A stretch of DNA of 64,000 nucleotides. Source: Atherix ibis (taxonomy: Eukaryota; Arthropoda; Insecta; Diptera; Athericidae). The stretch is from contig OY282608.1 in NCBI GenBank assembly GCA_958298945.1, positions 73,766,806 through 73,830,805 on the forward strand, read 5' to 3'. Both the position numbers and the translations under genes were made by a program. Position 1 is the first letter of the stretch. Each line of letters opens with the position of its first letter. Below are positions 15,701 to 31,702 of this stretch, in pieces. The notes beneath the pieces are model-generated. The model searched no databases. It had not been told where the DNA came from and was given only the letters and a program-made list of their open reading frames with translations.

Positions 15701-16129
15701 CAACAAACCAACAAAACAACAAACCAACAAACCAACAAACCAACAAACCAACAAACCAACAAACCAACAAACCAACAAACCAACAAACCAACAAACCAAC
15801 AAACCAAAAAACCAAAAAACCAACAAACCAACAAGCCAACAAACCAACAAACCAACAAGCAAACAAGCCAACAAACCAACAAACAAACAAACCAACAACC
15901 CAACAAACCAACAAACCAACAAGCCAACAAACCAACAAACCAACAAGCAAACAAGCCAACAAACCAACAAGCCAACAAACGAACTAACCAACAAGCCAAC
16001 AAACCAACAAACAAATAAACCAACAAATCAACAAATCAACAAAACAAATAAACCAACAAACTAACAAACCAACAAACAAACAAACCAACAAACCAACAAG
16101 CCAACAAACCAACAAGCCAGCAAACGAAC

Positions 16130-16380
16130 AAACCAACAAACAAACAAACCAACAAACCAACAGACCAACAAGCAAAAAAACCAACAAACCAACAAGCCAA
16201 TAAGCCAACAAACCAACAAGCCAACAAACGAACAAACTAACAGACCAACAAACCAAAAAACCAACAAACCAACAGACCAACAAGCCAACAAGCCAACAAA
16301 CCAACAAACCAACAAACGAACAAACGAACAAACCAACAAACCAACAAACCAACAAATCAGCAAATCAACAAGCCAAAAAA
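16130..16380. repeat. Local duplicate pair member, partner of 15,450-15,700
   Basis: Same order of variant units as the block 681 bp upstream, including the AAATCAGC/AAATCAAC doublet at the right end. Related blocks occur around 4.6, 6.7 and 14.6 kb. Confidence 0.75.
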
Positions 16381-18179
16381 CCAACAAACCAACAAACCAA
16401 CAAACCAACAAACCAACAAACCAACAAACCAACAAACCAACAAACCAACAAACCAACAAGCCAACAAACCAACAAACCAACAAACCAACAAGCCAACAAA
16501 CGAACTAACCAACAAGCCAACAAACCAACAAACCACCAACCAAGAAACCAATAAACCAACAAACCAACAACCCAACAAACCAAAAAACCAACAAACCAAC
16601 AAGCCAACAAGCCAACAAACCAACAAGCCAACATACGAACAAACGAACAAACCAACAAACGAACAAACCAACAAAACAACAAACAAACAAACCAACAAAC
16701 GAAGAAACCAACAAACCAACAGACCAACAAGACAACAAACCAACAAACCAACAAACCAACAAACCAATAAACCAACAAACTAACAAACCAACAAACCAAC
16801 AAACCAACAAACCAACAAACCAACAAACCAACAAACCAAAAAACCAACAAACCAACAAACCAACAAACCAACAAGCCAACAAACCAACAACCAACAAACC
16901 AACAAACAAAAAAACCTACAAACCAACAAACCAACAAACCAACAAACAAAAAACCAACAAACCAACAAACCAACAAACCAACTAACCAACAAATCAACAA
17001 ACCAACAGACCAACAAGACAACAAACCAACAAACAAACAAACCAACAAACCAATAAACCAACAAACCAACAAACCAACAATCCAACAAACCAACAAACCA
17101 ACAAACCAACAAACCAAAAAACCAACAAATCAACAAACCAAGTAACCAACAAACCAACAACCCAACAAGCCAACAAACCAAAAAACCAACAAACCAACAA
17201 ACCAACAAACCAACAAACCAACAAACCAATAAGCGAACAAACCAACAAGCCAACAAACGAACAAACGAACAAACCAACAAATCAACAAACCAACAAACGA
17301 ACAAACCAACAAACCAACAAGCCAGCAAACCAACAAACCAACAAACCAACAAACCAACAAACCAACAAGCCAACAAAACAACAAACCAACAAACGAACAA
17401 ACGAACAAACCTACAAACCAACAAATCAACAAGCCAACAAACCAAAAAACCAATAAACCAACAAACCAACAAACCAACACACCAACAAACCAACAAACCA
17501 ACAAACCAACAAACCAACAAGCCAACAAACCAACAAACCCACAAGCCAACAAGCGAACAAACCAACAAGCCAACAAACGAAGTAACCAACAAGCCAACAA
17601 ACCAACAAACCACCAACCAAGAAACCAATAAACCAACAAACCAACAAGCCAACAAACCAAAAAACCAACAAACCAACAAGCCAACAAGCCAACAAACCAA
17701 CAAGCCAACAAACGAACAAACCTACAAACGAACAAACCAACAAACCAACAAACCAACAAACGAAGAAACCAACAAACCAACAAACCAATAAACTAACAAG
17801 ACAACAAACCAACAAACCAACAAACCAATAAACAAATAAACCAACAAACCAACAAACCAACAAACCAACAAACCAACAAACCAAAAAACCAACAAACCAA
17901 CAAACCAACAAACCAACAAACCAACAAACCAACCAACCAACAACCAACAAACCAACAAACAAAAAAACCAACAAACCAACAAACCAACAAACAACCAAAC
18001 CAACAAATCAACAAGCCAACAGGCCAACAAACCAACAAGCCAATAAACGAACAAACCAACAAACCAACAAACCAACAAACCAACAAACCAACAAACCAAC
18101 AAACCAACAAAACAACAAACCAACAAACCAACAAGCCAACAAACGAACAAGCCAACAAACGAACAAAACAACAAACCAA

Positions 18180-21100
18180 GTTACCAACACACCAACTAAC
18201 CAACAAGCCAACAAACCAAAAAACCAACAAACCAACAAACCAACAAACGAACAAACCACAAACCAACAAGCCAACAAACAAATAGACCAACAAACGAACA
18301 AACTAACAAACCAACAAACCAACAATCGAACAAACCGACAAACCAACCAACAAACAAACCAACAAACCAACAAACCAACAAACCATCAAGCCAACAAGCC
18401 AACAAACCGACAAGCCAACAAACGAACAAACGAACAAACCAACAAATCAACAAACCAACAAACGAACAAACCAACAAACCAACAAGCCAACAAACAAATA
18501 GACCAACAAACAAACAAACTAACAAACCAACAAACCAACAAACCAACAATAGAACAGACCGACAAACCAACCAACAAACAAACCAACAAACCAACAAACC
18601 AACAAACCAACAAGCCAACAAACCAACAAACCAACAAGCAAACAAACCAACAAACGAACAAACCAACAAACCAACAAGACAACAAATAAACAAACCAACA
18701 AACCAACAAGCCAACAAACCAACAAACCAACAAACGAACAAACCAACAAACCATCAAACCAACAAGCCAACAAATAAACAAACCAACAAACCAACAAACC
18801 AACCAACAAACAAACCAACAAACCAACAAACCAACAAACCAACAAACGAACAAACCAACAAACCAACAAACGAACAAACCAACAAACCAACAAACCAACA
18901 AACGAACAAACCAACAAACCAACAAACCAACAAACAAATAAACCAACAAACCCACAAAACAACAAACAAACAAACCAACAAACGAAGAAACCAACAAACC
19001 AACAGACCAACAAGACAACAAACCAACAAACCAACAAACCAACAAACCAATAAACCAACAAACCAACAAACCAACAAACCAACAAACCAACAAACCAACA
19101 AACCAACAAACCAACAAACCAAAAAACCAACAAACCAACAAACCAACAAACCAACAAGCCAACAAACCAACAACCAACAAACCAACAAACAAAAGAACCT
19201 ACAAACCAACAAACCAACAAACCAACAAACAAAAAACCAACAAACCAACAAACCAACAAACCAACTAACCAACAAATCAACAAGCCAACAGGCCAACAAA
19301 CCAACAAGCCAACAAACGAACAAACCAACAAACCAACAAACGAACAAACCAACAAACCAACAAACCAACAAACGAAGAAACCAACAAACCAACAGACCAA
19401 CAAGACAACAAACCAACAAACCAACAAACCAACAAACCAATAAACCAACAAACCAACAAACCAACAATCCAACAAACCAACAAACCAACAAACCAACAAA
19501 CCAACAAACCAAAAAACCAACAAATCAACAAACCAAGTAACCAACAAACCAACAACCCAACAAGCCAACAAACCAAAAAACCAACAAACCAACAAACCAA
19601 CAAACCAACAAACCAACAAACCAATAAGCCAACAAACCAACAAGCCAACAAACGAACAAACGAACAAACCAACAAATCAACAAACCAACAAACGAACAAA
19701 CCAACAAACCAACAAGCCAACAAACCAACAAACCAACAAACCAACAAACCAACAAACCAACAAGCCAACAAAACAACAAACCAACAAACGAACAAACGAA
19801 CAAAACCTACAAACCAACAAATCAACAAGCCAACAAACCAAAAAACCAATAAACCAACAAACCAACAAACCAACAAACCAACAAACCAACAAACCAACAA
19901 ACCAACAAACCAAAAAGCCAACAAACCAACAAACCAACAAGCCAACAAGCGAACAAACCAACAAGCCAACAAACGAAGTAACCAACAAGCCAACAAACCA
20001 ACAAACCACCAACCAAGAAACCAATAAACCAACAAACCAACAAGCCAACAAACCAAAAAACCAACAAACCAACAAGCCAACAAGCCAACAAACCAACAAG
20101 CCAACAAACGAACAATGAACAAACCTACAAACGAACAAACCAACAAACCAACAAACCAACAAACGAAGAAACCAACAAACCAACAAACCAATAAACTAAC
20201 AAGACAACAAACCAACAAACCAACAAACCAATAAACCAATAAACCAACAAACCAACAAACCAACAAACCAACAAACCATTAAACCAAAAAACCAACAAAC
20301 CAACAAACCAACAAACCAACAAACCAACCAACCAACAACCAACAAACCAACAAACAAAAAAACCAACAAACCAACAAACCAACAAACCACCAAACCAACA
20401 AATCAACAAGCCAACAGGCCAACAAACCAACAAGCCAATAAACGAACAAACCAACAAACCAACAAACCAACAAACCAACAAACCAACAAACCAACAAACC
20501 AACAAAACAACAAACCAACAAACCAACAAGCCAACAAACGAACAAGCCAACAAACGAACAAACCAACAAACCAAGTTACCAACAAACCAACAAACCATCA
20601 AGCCAACAAGCCAACAAACCGACAAGCCAACAAACGAACAAACGAACAAACCAACAAATCAACAAACCAACAAACGAACAAACCAACAAACCAACAAGCC
20701 AACAAACAAATAGACCAACAAACAAACAAACTAACAAACCAACAAACCAACAAACCAACAATAGAACAGACCGACAAACCAACCAACAAACAAACCAACA
20801 AACCAACAAACCAACAAACCAACAAACGAACAAACCAACAAACCAACAAACGAACAAACCAACAAACCAACAAACCAACAAACGAACAAACCAACAAACC
20901 AACAAACCAACAAACAAATAAACCAACAAACCCACAAACCAACAAACCAACAAGCCAACAAACCAAAAAACCAACAAGCAAACAAACCAACAAACGAACA
21001 AACCAACAAACCAACAAGCCAACAAATAAACAAACCAACAAACCAACAAGCCAACAAACCAACAAACCAACAAACGAACAAACCAACAAACCATCAAACC

Positions 21101-24100
21101 AACAAGCCAACAAATAAACAAACCAACAAACCAACAAACCAACCAACAAACAAACCAACAAACCAACAAACCAACAAACCAACAAACGAACAAACCAACA
21201 AACCAACAAACGAACAAACCAACAAACCAACAAACCAACAAACGAACAAACCAACAAACCAACAAACTAACAAACAAATAAACCAACAAACCCACAAAAC
21301 AACAAACAAACAAACCAACAAACGAAGAAACCAACAAACCAACAGACCAACAAGACAACAAACCAACAAACCAACAAACCAACAAACCAACAAACCAACA
21401 AACCAACAAACCAACAAACCAAAAAACCAACAAACCAACAAACCAACAAACCAACAAGCCAACAAACCAACAACCAACAAACCAACAAACAAAAGAACCT
21501 ACAAACCAACAAACCAACAAACCAACAAACAAAAAACCAACAAACCAACAAACCAACAAACCAACTAACCAACAAATCAACAAGCCAACAGGCCAACAAA
21601 CCAACAAGCCAACAAACGAACAAACCAACAAACCAACAAACGAACAAACCAACAAACCAACAAACCAACAAACGAAGAAACCAACAAACCAACAGACCAA
21701 CAAGACAACAAACCAACAAACCAACAAACCAACAAACCAATAAACCAACAAACCAACAAACCAACAATCCAACAAACCAACAAACCAACAAACCAACAAA
21801 CCAAAAAACCAACAAATCAACAAACCAAGTAACCAACAAACCAACAACCCAACAAGCCAACAAACCAAAAAACCAACAAACCAACAAACCAACAAACCAA
21901 CAAACCAACAAACCAATAAGCCAACAAACCAACAAGCCAACAAACGAACAAACGAACAAACCAACAAATCAACAAACCAACAAACGAACAAACCAACAAA
22001 CCAACAAGCCAACAAACCAACAAACCAACAAACCAACAAACCAACAAACCAACAAGCCAACAAAACAACAAACCAACAAACGAACAAACGAACAAACCTA
22101 CAAACCAACAAATCAACAAGCCAACAAACCAAAAAACCAATAAACCAACAAACCAACAAACCAACAAACCAACAAACCAACAAACCAACAAACCAACAAA
22201 CCAACAAGCCAACAAACCAACAAACCAACAAGCCAACAAGCGAACAAACCAACAAGCCAACAAACGAAGTAACCAACAAGCCAACAAACCAACAAACCAC
22301 CAACCAAGAAACCAATAAACCAACAAACCAACAAGCCAACAAACCAAAAAACCAACAAACCAACAAGCCAACAAGCCAACAAACCAACAAACCAACAAAC
22401 GAACAATGAACAAACCTACAAACGAACAAACCAACAAACCAACAAACCAACAAACCAATAAACTAACAAGACAACAAACCAACAAACCAACAAACCAATA
22501 AACCAATAAACCAACAAACCAACAAACCAACAAACCAACAAACCAACAAACCAACAAACCAACAAACCAAAAAACCAACAAACCAACAAACCAACAAACC
22601 AACAAACCAACCAACCAACAACCAACAAACCAACAAACAAAAAAACCAACAAACCAACAAACCAACAAACCACCAAACCAACAATCAGCCAATAAACGAA
22701 CAAACCAACAAACCAACAAACCAACAAACCAACAAACCAACAAACCAACAAACCAACAAAACAACAAACCAACAAACCAACAAGCCAACAAACGAACAAG
22801 CCAACAAACGAACAAACCAACAAACCAAGTTACCAACACACCAACTAACCAACAAGCCAACAAACCAAAAAACCAACAAACCAACAAACCAACAAACGAA
22901 CAAACCAACAAACCAACAAGCCAACAAACAAATAGACCAACAAACGAACAAACCAACAAACCAACAAACCAACAAACCAACAATCGAACAAACCGACAAA
23001 CCAACCAACAAACAAACCAACAAACCAACAAACCAACAAACCAACAAACGAACAAACCAACAAACCAACAAACGAACAAACCAACAAACCAACAAACCAA
23101 CAAACGAACAAACCAACAAACTAACAAACCAACAAACAAATAAACCAACAAACCCACAAACCATCAAGCCAACAAGCCAACAAACCGACAAGCCAACAAA
23201 CGAACAAACGAACAAACCAACAAATCAACAAACCAACAAACGAACAAACCAACAAACCAACAAGCCAACAAACAAATAGACCAACAAACAAACAAACTAA
23301 CAAACCAACAAACCAACAAACCAACAATAGAACAGACCGACAAACCAACCAACAAACAAACCAACAAACCAACAAACCAACAAACCAACAAACGAACAAA
23401 CCAACAAACCAACAAACGAACAAACCAACAAACCAACAAACCAACAAACGAACAAACCAACAAACTAACAAACCAACAAACAAATAAACCAACAAACCCA
23501 CAAACCAACAAACCAACAAGCCAACAAACCAACAAACCAACAAGCAAACAAACCAACAAACGAACAAACCAACAAACCAACAAGCCAACAAATAAACAAA
23601 CCAACAAACCAACAAGCCAACAAACCAACAAACCAACAAACGAACAAACCAACAAACCATCAAACCAACAAGCCAACAAATAAACAAACCAACAAACCAA
23701 CAAACCAACAAACCAACAAACCAACAAGCCAAGAAACGAACAACCAACAAACCAACAAACCGACAAAACAACAAACCAACAAACGAACAAACCGAAAAAC
23801 CAGCAAACCAACAAACCAACAAAACAACAAGAAAATAAACCAACAAACCAACAAACCAACAAACCAACAAACCAACAAACCAACAAGCCAACAAACCAAC
23901 AAACCCACAAGCCAACAAGCGAACAAACCAACAAGCCAACAAACGAAGTAACCAACAAGCCAACAAACCAACAAACCACCAACAAAGAAACCAATAAACC
24001 AACAAACCAACAAGCCAACAAACCAAAAAACCAACAAACCAACAAGCCAACAAGCCAACAAACCAACAAGCCAACAAATGAACAAACGAACAAACCTACA

Positions 24101-24545
24101 AACGAACAAACCAACAAACCAACAAACCAACAAACGAAGAAACCAACAAACCAACAAACCAATAAACTAACAAGACAACAAACCAACAAACCAACAAACC
24201 AATAAACCAATAAACCAACAAACCAACAAACCAACAAACCAACAAACCAACAAACCAAAAAACCAACAAACCAACAAACCAACAAACCAACAAACCAACC
24301 AACCAACAACCAACAAACCAACAAACAAAAAAACCAACAAACCAACAAACCAACAAACCACCAAACCCACAAATCAACAAGCCAACAGGCCAACAAACCA
24401 ACAAGCCAATAAACGAACAAACCAACAAACCAACAAACCAACAAACCAACAAACCAACAAACCAACAAACCAACAAAACAACAAACCAACAAACCAACAA
24501 GCCAACAAACGAACAAGCCAACAAACGAACAAACCAACAAACCAA
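18180..24545. repeat. Three-copy higher-order repeat series, ~1.7-2.4-kb period
   Basis: The GTTACC marker occurs at 18,180, 20,575, 22,829 and 24,546, dividing the region into three copies of about 2,395, 2,254 and 1,717 bp. Within them, the CCATCAAGCC block recurs near 18,383, 20,596, 23,162 and 24,768. A GG-containing AACAGGCC variant at 19,291 recurs at 21,591 (+2,300), and an AAACCCAC marker near 18,951 recurs near 21,291 (+2,340). Copies differ by whole-unit gains or losses (40 bp near 19.04 kb, about 128 bp near 18.6 kb) and by single-base slips, for example an extra A near 19,803. Confidence 0.8.
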
Positions 24546-25769
24546 GTTACCAACACACCAACTAACCAAAAAGCCAACAAACCAAAAAACCAACAAACCA
24601 ACAAACCAACAAACGAACAAACCAACAAACCAACAAGCCAACAAACAAATAGACCAACAAACGAACAAACCAACAAACCAACAAACCAACAAACCAACAA
24701 TCGAACAAACCGACAAACCAACCAACAAACAAACCAACAAACCAACAAACCAACAAACCAACAAACCATCAAGCCAACAAGCCAACAAACCGACAAGCCA
24801 ACAAACGAACAAACGAACAAACCAACAAATCAACAAACCAACAAACGAACAAACCAACAAACCAACAAGCCAACAAACAAATAGACCAACAAACAAACAA
24901 ACTAACAAACCAACAAACCAACAAACCAACAATAGAACACACCGACAAACCAACCAACAAACAAACCAACAAACCAACAAACCAACAAACCAACAAACGA
25001 ACAAACCAACAAACCAACAAACGAACAAACTAACAAACCAACAAACCAACAAACGAACAAACCAACAAACCAACAAACCAACAAACAAAAAAACCAACAA
25101 ACCCACAAACCAACAAACCAACAAGCCAACAAACCAACAAACCAACAAGCAAACAAACCAACAAACGAACAAACCAACAAACCAACAAGCCAACAAATAA
25201 ACAAACCAACAAACCAACAAGCCAACAAACCAACAAACCAACAAACGAACAAACCAACAAACCATCAAACCAACAAGCCAACAAATAAACAAACCAACAA
25301 ACCAACAAACCAACAAACCAACAAGCCAAGAAACGAACAACCAACAAACCAGCAAACCAACAAACCAACAAAACAACAAGAAAATTATCCAAAAAACCAA
25401 CAAACCAACAAGCCAACAAGCCAACAAACCAACAAGCCAACAAACGAACAAATGAACAAACCAACAAATCAACAAACCAACAAACGAACAAACCAACAAG
25501 CCAACAAGCCAACAAACAAATAGACCAACAAACGAACAAACCAACAAACCAACAAACCAACAAACTAACAAACCAACAAACCAACAAACGAACAAACCAA
25601 CAAACCAACAAACCAACAAACGAACAAACCAACAAACCAACAAACCAACAAACAAATAAACCAACAAACGAACAAACCAATAAACCAACAAGCCAATAAA
25701 CTAACAAAGCAACAAACCAACAAGCCAACAAACAAAACAAACCAACAAACGAACAAACCAACAAACCAT

Positions 25770-26290
25770 CAAACCAACAAGCCAACAAATAAACAAACCA
25801 ACAAACCAACAAACCAAAAAACCAACAAGCCAACAAACGAACGAACTAACAAACCAACAAACCAACAAACCAACAAACCAACAAACAAATAAACCAACAA
25901 ACGAACACACCAACAAACCAACAAGCCAACAAACGCACAAACCAACAAACCAACAAACCAACAAACCAACAAACCAACAAACCAACAAACCAACAATCCA
26001 ACAAATGAACAAACCAACAAACCAACAAACCAACAAGCCAACAAATGAACAAACCAACAAACCAACAAACCAACAAACCAACAAACCAACAAACCAACAA
26101 ACCAACAAGCCAACAAACCAACAACCAACAAACAAACAAACAAAAAAACCTACAAACCAACAAACTAACAAACCAACAAACAAAAAACCAACAAACCAAC
26201 AAACCAACAAACCAACTAACCAACAAATCAACAAGCCAACAGGCCAACAAACCAACAAGCCAACAAACGAACAAACCAACAAACCAACAA
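25770..26290. repeat. Dispersed duplicate, matches 34,950-35,470 at +9,182
   Basis: The order of AAACGCAC, AAATGAAC and CAACCAAC variant units is the same as in the block 9,182 bp downstream. The match fades to the right near 26,290, where unit counts differ. Confidence 0.75.
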
Positions 26291-28449
26291 ACCAACAAAC
26301 CAACAAACCAACAAACCAACAAGCCAACAAACGAACAAACCAACAAACCAAGTAACCGACAAACCAACAAACCAACAAGCCAACAAACCAACAAACCAAA
26401 AAACCAACAAACCAACAAACCAACAAACCAACAAACCAATAAGCCAACAAACCAACAAGCCAACAAACGAACAAACGAACAAACCAACAAATCAACAAAC
26501 CAACAAACGAACAAACCAACAAACCAACAAGCCAACAAACCAACAAACCAACAAACTAACGAACCAAAAAACCAACAAACCAACAAGCCAACAAGCCAAC
26601 AAACCAACAAACCAACAAACGAACAAACGAACAAACCTACAAACCAACAAATCAACAAGCCAACAAACCAAAAAACCAACAAACCAACAAACCAACAAAC
26701 CAACAAACCAACAAACCAACAAACCAACAAACCAACAAACCAACAAACCAACAAACCAACAAGCCAACAAACCAACAAACCCACAAGCCAACAAGCGAAC
26801 AAACCAACAAGCCAACAAACGAACTAACCAACAAGCCAACAAACCAACAAACCACCAACCAAGAAACCAATAAACCAACAAGCCAACAAGCCAACAAACC
26901 AAAAAACCAACAAACCAACAAGCCAACAAAACAACAAACCAACAAGCCAACAAACGAACAAACGAACAAACCTACAAACGAACAAACCAACAAACCAACA
27001 AACCAACAAACGAAGAAACCAAAAAAACCAACAAACCAATAAACTAACAAAACAACAAACCAACAAACCAACAAACCAATAAACCAATAAACCAACAAAC
27101 CAACAAACCAACAAACCAACAAACCAACAAACCAAAAAACCAACAAACCAACAAACCAACAAACCAACAAACCAACCAACCAACAACCAACAAACCAACA
27201 AACAAAAAAACCAACAAACCAACAAACCAACAAACCAACAAATCAACAAATCAACAAGCCAACAGGCCAACAAACCAACAAGCCAATAAACGAACAAACC
27301 AACAAACCAACAAACCAACAAACCAACAAACCAACAAACCAACAAACCAACAAAACAGCAAACCAACAAACCAACAAGCCAACAAACGAACAAGCCAACA
27401 AACGAACAAACCAACAAACCAAGTTACCAACACACCAACTAACCAACAAGCCAACAAACCAAAAAACCAACAAACCAACAAACAAAACAAACCAACAAAC
27501 GAACAAACCAACAAACCATCAAACCAACAAGCCAACAAATAAACAAACCAACAAACCAACAAACCAACAAACCAACAAGCCAACAAACGAACGAACTAAC
27601 AAACCAACAAACCAACAAACCAACAAACCAACAAACCAACAAACAAATAAACTACCAAACGAAAAAACCACCAAACCAACAAACCAACAAACCAAAAAAC
27701 CAACAAGCCAACAAACCAAAAAACCAACAAACAAATAAACCAACAAACGAACACACCAACAAACCAACAAGCCAACAAACGCACAAACCAACAAACCAAC
27801 AAACCAACAAACCAACAAACCAACAAACCAACAAACCAACAATCCAACAAATGAACAAACCAACAAACCAACAAACCAACAAGCCAACAAATGAACAAAC
27901 CAACAAACCAACGAACCAACAAACCCACAAACCAACAAACCAATAAACCAACAAGCCAACAAACCAACAACCAACAAACCAACAAACAAAAAAACCTACA
28001 AACCAACAAACCAACAAACTAACAAACAAAACACCAACAAACTAACAAACCAACAAACCAACTAACCAACAAATCAACAAGCCAACAGGCCAACAAACCA
28101 ACAAGCCAACAAACGAACAAACCAACAAACCAACAAACCAACAAACCAATAAACCAACAAACCAACAAACCAACAAACCAACAAACCAACAAACCAACAA
28201 GCCAACAAACGAACGAACCAACAAACCAAGTAACCAACAAACCAACAACCCAACAAGCCAACAAACCAAAAAACCAACAAACCAACAAACCAACAAACCA
28301 ATAAACCAACAAACCAACAAACCAATAAGCCAACAAACCAACAAGCCAACAAACGAACAAACGAACAAACCAACCAATCAACAAACCAGAAAACGAACAC
28401 ACCAACAAACCAACAAGCCAACAAACCAACAAACCAACAAACTAACGAA

Positions 28450-29490
28450 CCAAAAAACCAACAAACCAACAAACCAACAAGCCAACAAGCCAACAAACCA
28501 ACAAACCAACAAACGAACAAACGAACAAACCTACAAACCAACAAATCAACAAGCCAACAAACCAAAAAACCAACAAACCAACAAACCAACAAACCAACAA
28601 ACCAACAAACCAACAAACCAACAAACCAACAAACCAACAAACCAACAAACCAACAAACCAACAAACGAACAAACCAACAAACCAACAAACGAACAAACCA
28701 ACAAACCAACAAACGAACAAAACAACAAACCAACAAACCAACAAACGAACAAACCAACAAACCAACAAACCAACAAACAAATAAACTAACAAACCCACAA
28801 ACCAACAAACCAACAAACCAATAAGCCAACAAACCAACAAGCCAACAAACGAAAAAACGAACAAACCAACAAATCAACAAACCAACAAACGAACAAACCA
28901 ACAAACCAACAAGCCAACAAACAAATAGACCAACAATCAAACAAACCGACAAACCAACCAACAAACAAACCAACAAACCAACAAACCAACAAACCAATAA
29001 ACCATCAAGCCAACAAGCCAACAAACCGACAAGCCAACAAACGAACAAACGAACAAACCAACAAATCAACAAACCAACAAACGAACAAACCAACAAACCA
29101 ACAAGCCAACAAACAAAAAGACCAACAAACGAACAAACTAACAAACCAACAAACCAACAAACTGACAATAGAACAAACCGACAAACCAACCAACAAACAA
29201 ACCAACAAACCAACAAACCAACAAACCAACAAACGAACAAACCAACAAACCAACAAACGAACAAACCAACAAACCAACAAACCAACAAACGAACAAACCA
29301 ACAAACCAACAAACCAACAAACAAATAAACCAACAAACCCACAAACCAACAAACCAACAAGCCAACAAACCAACAAACCAATAAGCAAACAAACCAACAA
29401 ACGAACAAACCAACAAACCAACAAGCCAACAAATAAGCAAACCAACAAACCAACAAGCCAACAAACCAACAAACCAACAAACGAACAAAC
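28450..29490. repeat. Dispersed duplicate, matches 33,150-34,195 at +4,706
   Basis: Variant units from about 28,546 to 29,488 recur at 33,252 to 34,194 with constant spacing. Point differences include ACTGACAATAG here against ACCGACAATAG in the partner, near 29,161 and 33,867. The pair flanks the 1,742-bp tandem repeat. Confidence 0.78.
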
Positions 29491-29960
29491 CAAAAAACCA
29501 TCAAACCAACAAGCCAACAAATAAACAAACCAACAAACCAACAAACCAACAAGCCAAGAAACGAACAACCAACAAGCCAACAAGCCAACAAACCAACAAA
29601 CCAACAAACGAACAAACGAACAAACCTACAAACCAACAAATCAACAAGCCAACAAACCAAAAAACCAACAAACCAACAAACCAACAAACCAACAAACCAA
29701 CAAACCAACAAACCAACAAACCAACAAACCAACAAACCAACAAACCAACAAGCCAACAAACCAACAAACCCACAAGCCAACAAGCGAACAAACCAACAAG
29801 CCAACAAACGAACTAACCAACAAGCCAACAAACCAACAAACCACCAACCAAGAAACCAATAAACCAACAAGCCAACAAGCCAACAAACCAAAAAACCAAC
29901 AAACCAACAAGCCAACAAAACAACAAACCAACAAGCCAACAAACGAACAAACGAACAAAC

Positions 29961-31702
29961 CTACAAACGAACAAACCAACAAACCAACAAACCAACAAAC
30001 GAAGAAACCAACAAACCAACAAACCAATAAACTAACAAAACAACAAACCAACAAACCAACAAACCAATAAACCAATAAACCAACAAACCAACAAACCAAC
30101 AAACCAACAAACCAACAAACCAAAAAACCAACAAACCAACAAACCAACAAACCAACTAACCAACAACCAACAAACCAACAAACAAAAAAACCAACAAACC
30201 AACAAACCAACAAACCAACAAATCAACAAATCAACAAGCCAATAGGCCAACAAACCAACAAGCCAATAAACGAACAAACCAACAAACCAACAAACCAACA
30301 AACCAACAAACCAACAAACCAACAAAACAGCAAACCAACAAACCAACAAGCCAACAAACGAACAAGCCAACAAACGAACAAACCAACAAACCAAGTTACC
30401 AACACACCAACTAACCAACAAGCCAACAAACCAAAAAACCAACAAACCAACAAACAAAACAAACCAACAAACGAACAAACCAACAAACCATCAAACCAAC
30501 AAGCCAACAAATAAACAAACCAACAAACCAACAAACCAACAAACCAACAAGCCAACAAACGAACGAACTAACAAACCAACAAACCAACAAACCAACAAAC
30601 AAATAAACTACCAAACGAAAAAACCACCAAACCAACAAACCAACAAACCAAAAAACCAACAAGCCAACAAACCAAAAAACCAACAAACAAATAAACCAAC
30701 AAACGAACACACCAACAAACCAACAAGCCAACAAACGCACAAACCAACAAACCAACAAACCAACAAACCAACAAACCAACAAACCAACAAACCAACAATC
30801 CAACAAATGAACAAACCAACAAACCAACAAACCAACAAGCCAACAAATGAACAAACCAACAAACCAACGAACCAACAAACCAACAAACCAACAAACCAAC
30901 AAACCAACAAGCCAACAAACCAACAACCAACAAACCAACAAACAAAAAAACCTACAAACCAACAAACCAACAAACTAACAAACAAAACACCAACAAACTA
31001 ACAAACCAACAAACCAACTAACCAACAAATCAACAAGCCAACAGGCCAACAAACCAACAAGCCAACAAACGAATAAACCAACAAACCAACAAACCAACAA
31101 ACCAACAAACCAACAAACCAACAAACCAACAAACCAACAAACCAACAAACCAACAAGCCAACAAACGAACGAACCAACAAACCAAGTAACCAACAAACCA
31201 ACAACCCAACAAGCCAACAAACCAAAAAACCAACAAACCAACAAACCAACAAACCAATAAACCAACAAACCAACAAACCAATAAGCCAACAAACCAACAA
31301 GCCAACAAACGAACAAACGAACAAACCAACCAATCAACAAACCAACAAACGAACACACCAACAAACCAACAAGCCAACAAACCAACAAACCAACAAACTA
31401 ACGAACCAAAAAACCAACAAACCAACAAACCAACAAGCCAACAAGCCAACAAACCAACAAACCAACAAACCAACAAACGAACAAACGAACAAACCTACAA
31501 ACCAACAAATCAACAAGCCAACAAACCAAAAAACCAACAAACCAACAAGCCAACAAACCAACAAACCAACAAACCAACAAACCAACAAACCAACAAACCA
31601 ACAAACCAACAAACCAACAAACCAACAAACGAACAAACCAACAAACCAACAAACGAACAAACCAACAAACCAACAAACGAACAAACCAACAAACCAACAA
31701 AC
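29961..31702. repeat. 1,742-bp tandem higher-order repeat, copy 1
   Basis: The AATAGGCC variant at 30,241 recurs at 31,983, the GTTACC marker at 30,395 recurs at 32,137, and the CCTACAAACGAAC block at about 29,961 recurs at about 31,703. All three give exactly +1,742. Upstream of 29,961 the match is lost at once, which marks the left edge. Constant spacing across the copy implies a recent duplication with almost no indels since. Confidence 0.9.

Larger units (their letters stand above)
11640..18180. repeat. Array domain 4: mosaic section between two ordered higher-order repeats
   Basis: Satellite throughout. It holds recurrent blocks shared with domain 2 (CCACCAACCAAGAAACC near 12,563, 16,533 and 17,611) and one GTTACC marker at 13,118. 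It also has a phase-shifting CAAC-run block near 12,900 and 17,934. No genes and no unique sequence were seen. Confidence 0.7.
24545..29960. repeat. Array domain 6: mosaic section with blocks shared downstream
   Basis: Satellite only. The interval 25.77-26.29 kb matches 34.95-35.47 kb at +9,182. The interval 28.45-29.5 kb matches 33.15-34.2 kb at +4,706. The part from about 27.24 to 28.5 kb is an older relative of the 1,742-bp unit that follows (spacing 2,980 shrinking to 2,956). A short T-containing oddity, GAAAATTATCC, lies at about 25,380. Confidence 0.75.

Noticed and set aside
25370..25400. GAAAATTATCC as a possible remnant of inserted non-satellite DNA or an AT-rich promoter element
   Set aside because: It is about ten bases long and explained by a few substitutions in AAACCAAC units. 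Related GAAAATAAACC occurs in sister copies near 14,097, 23,830 and 34,378.
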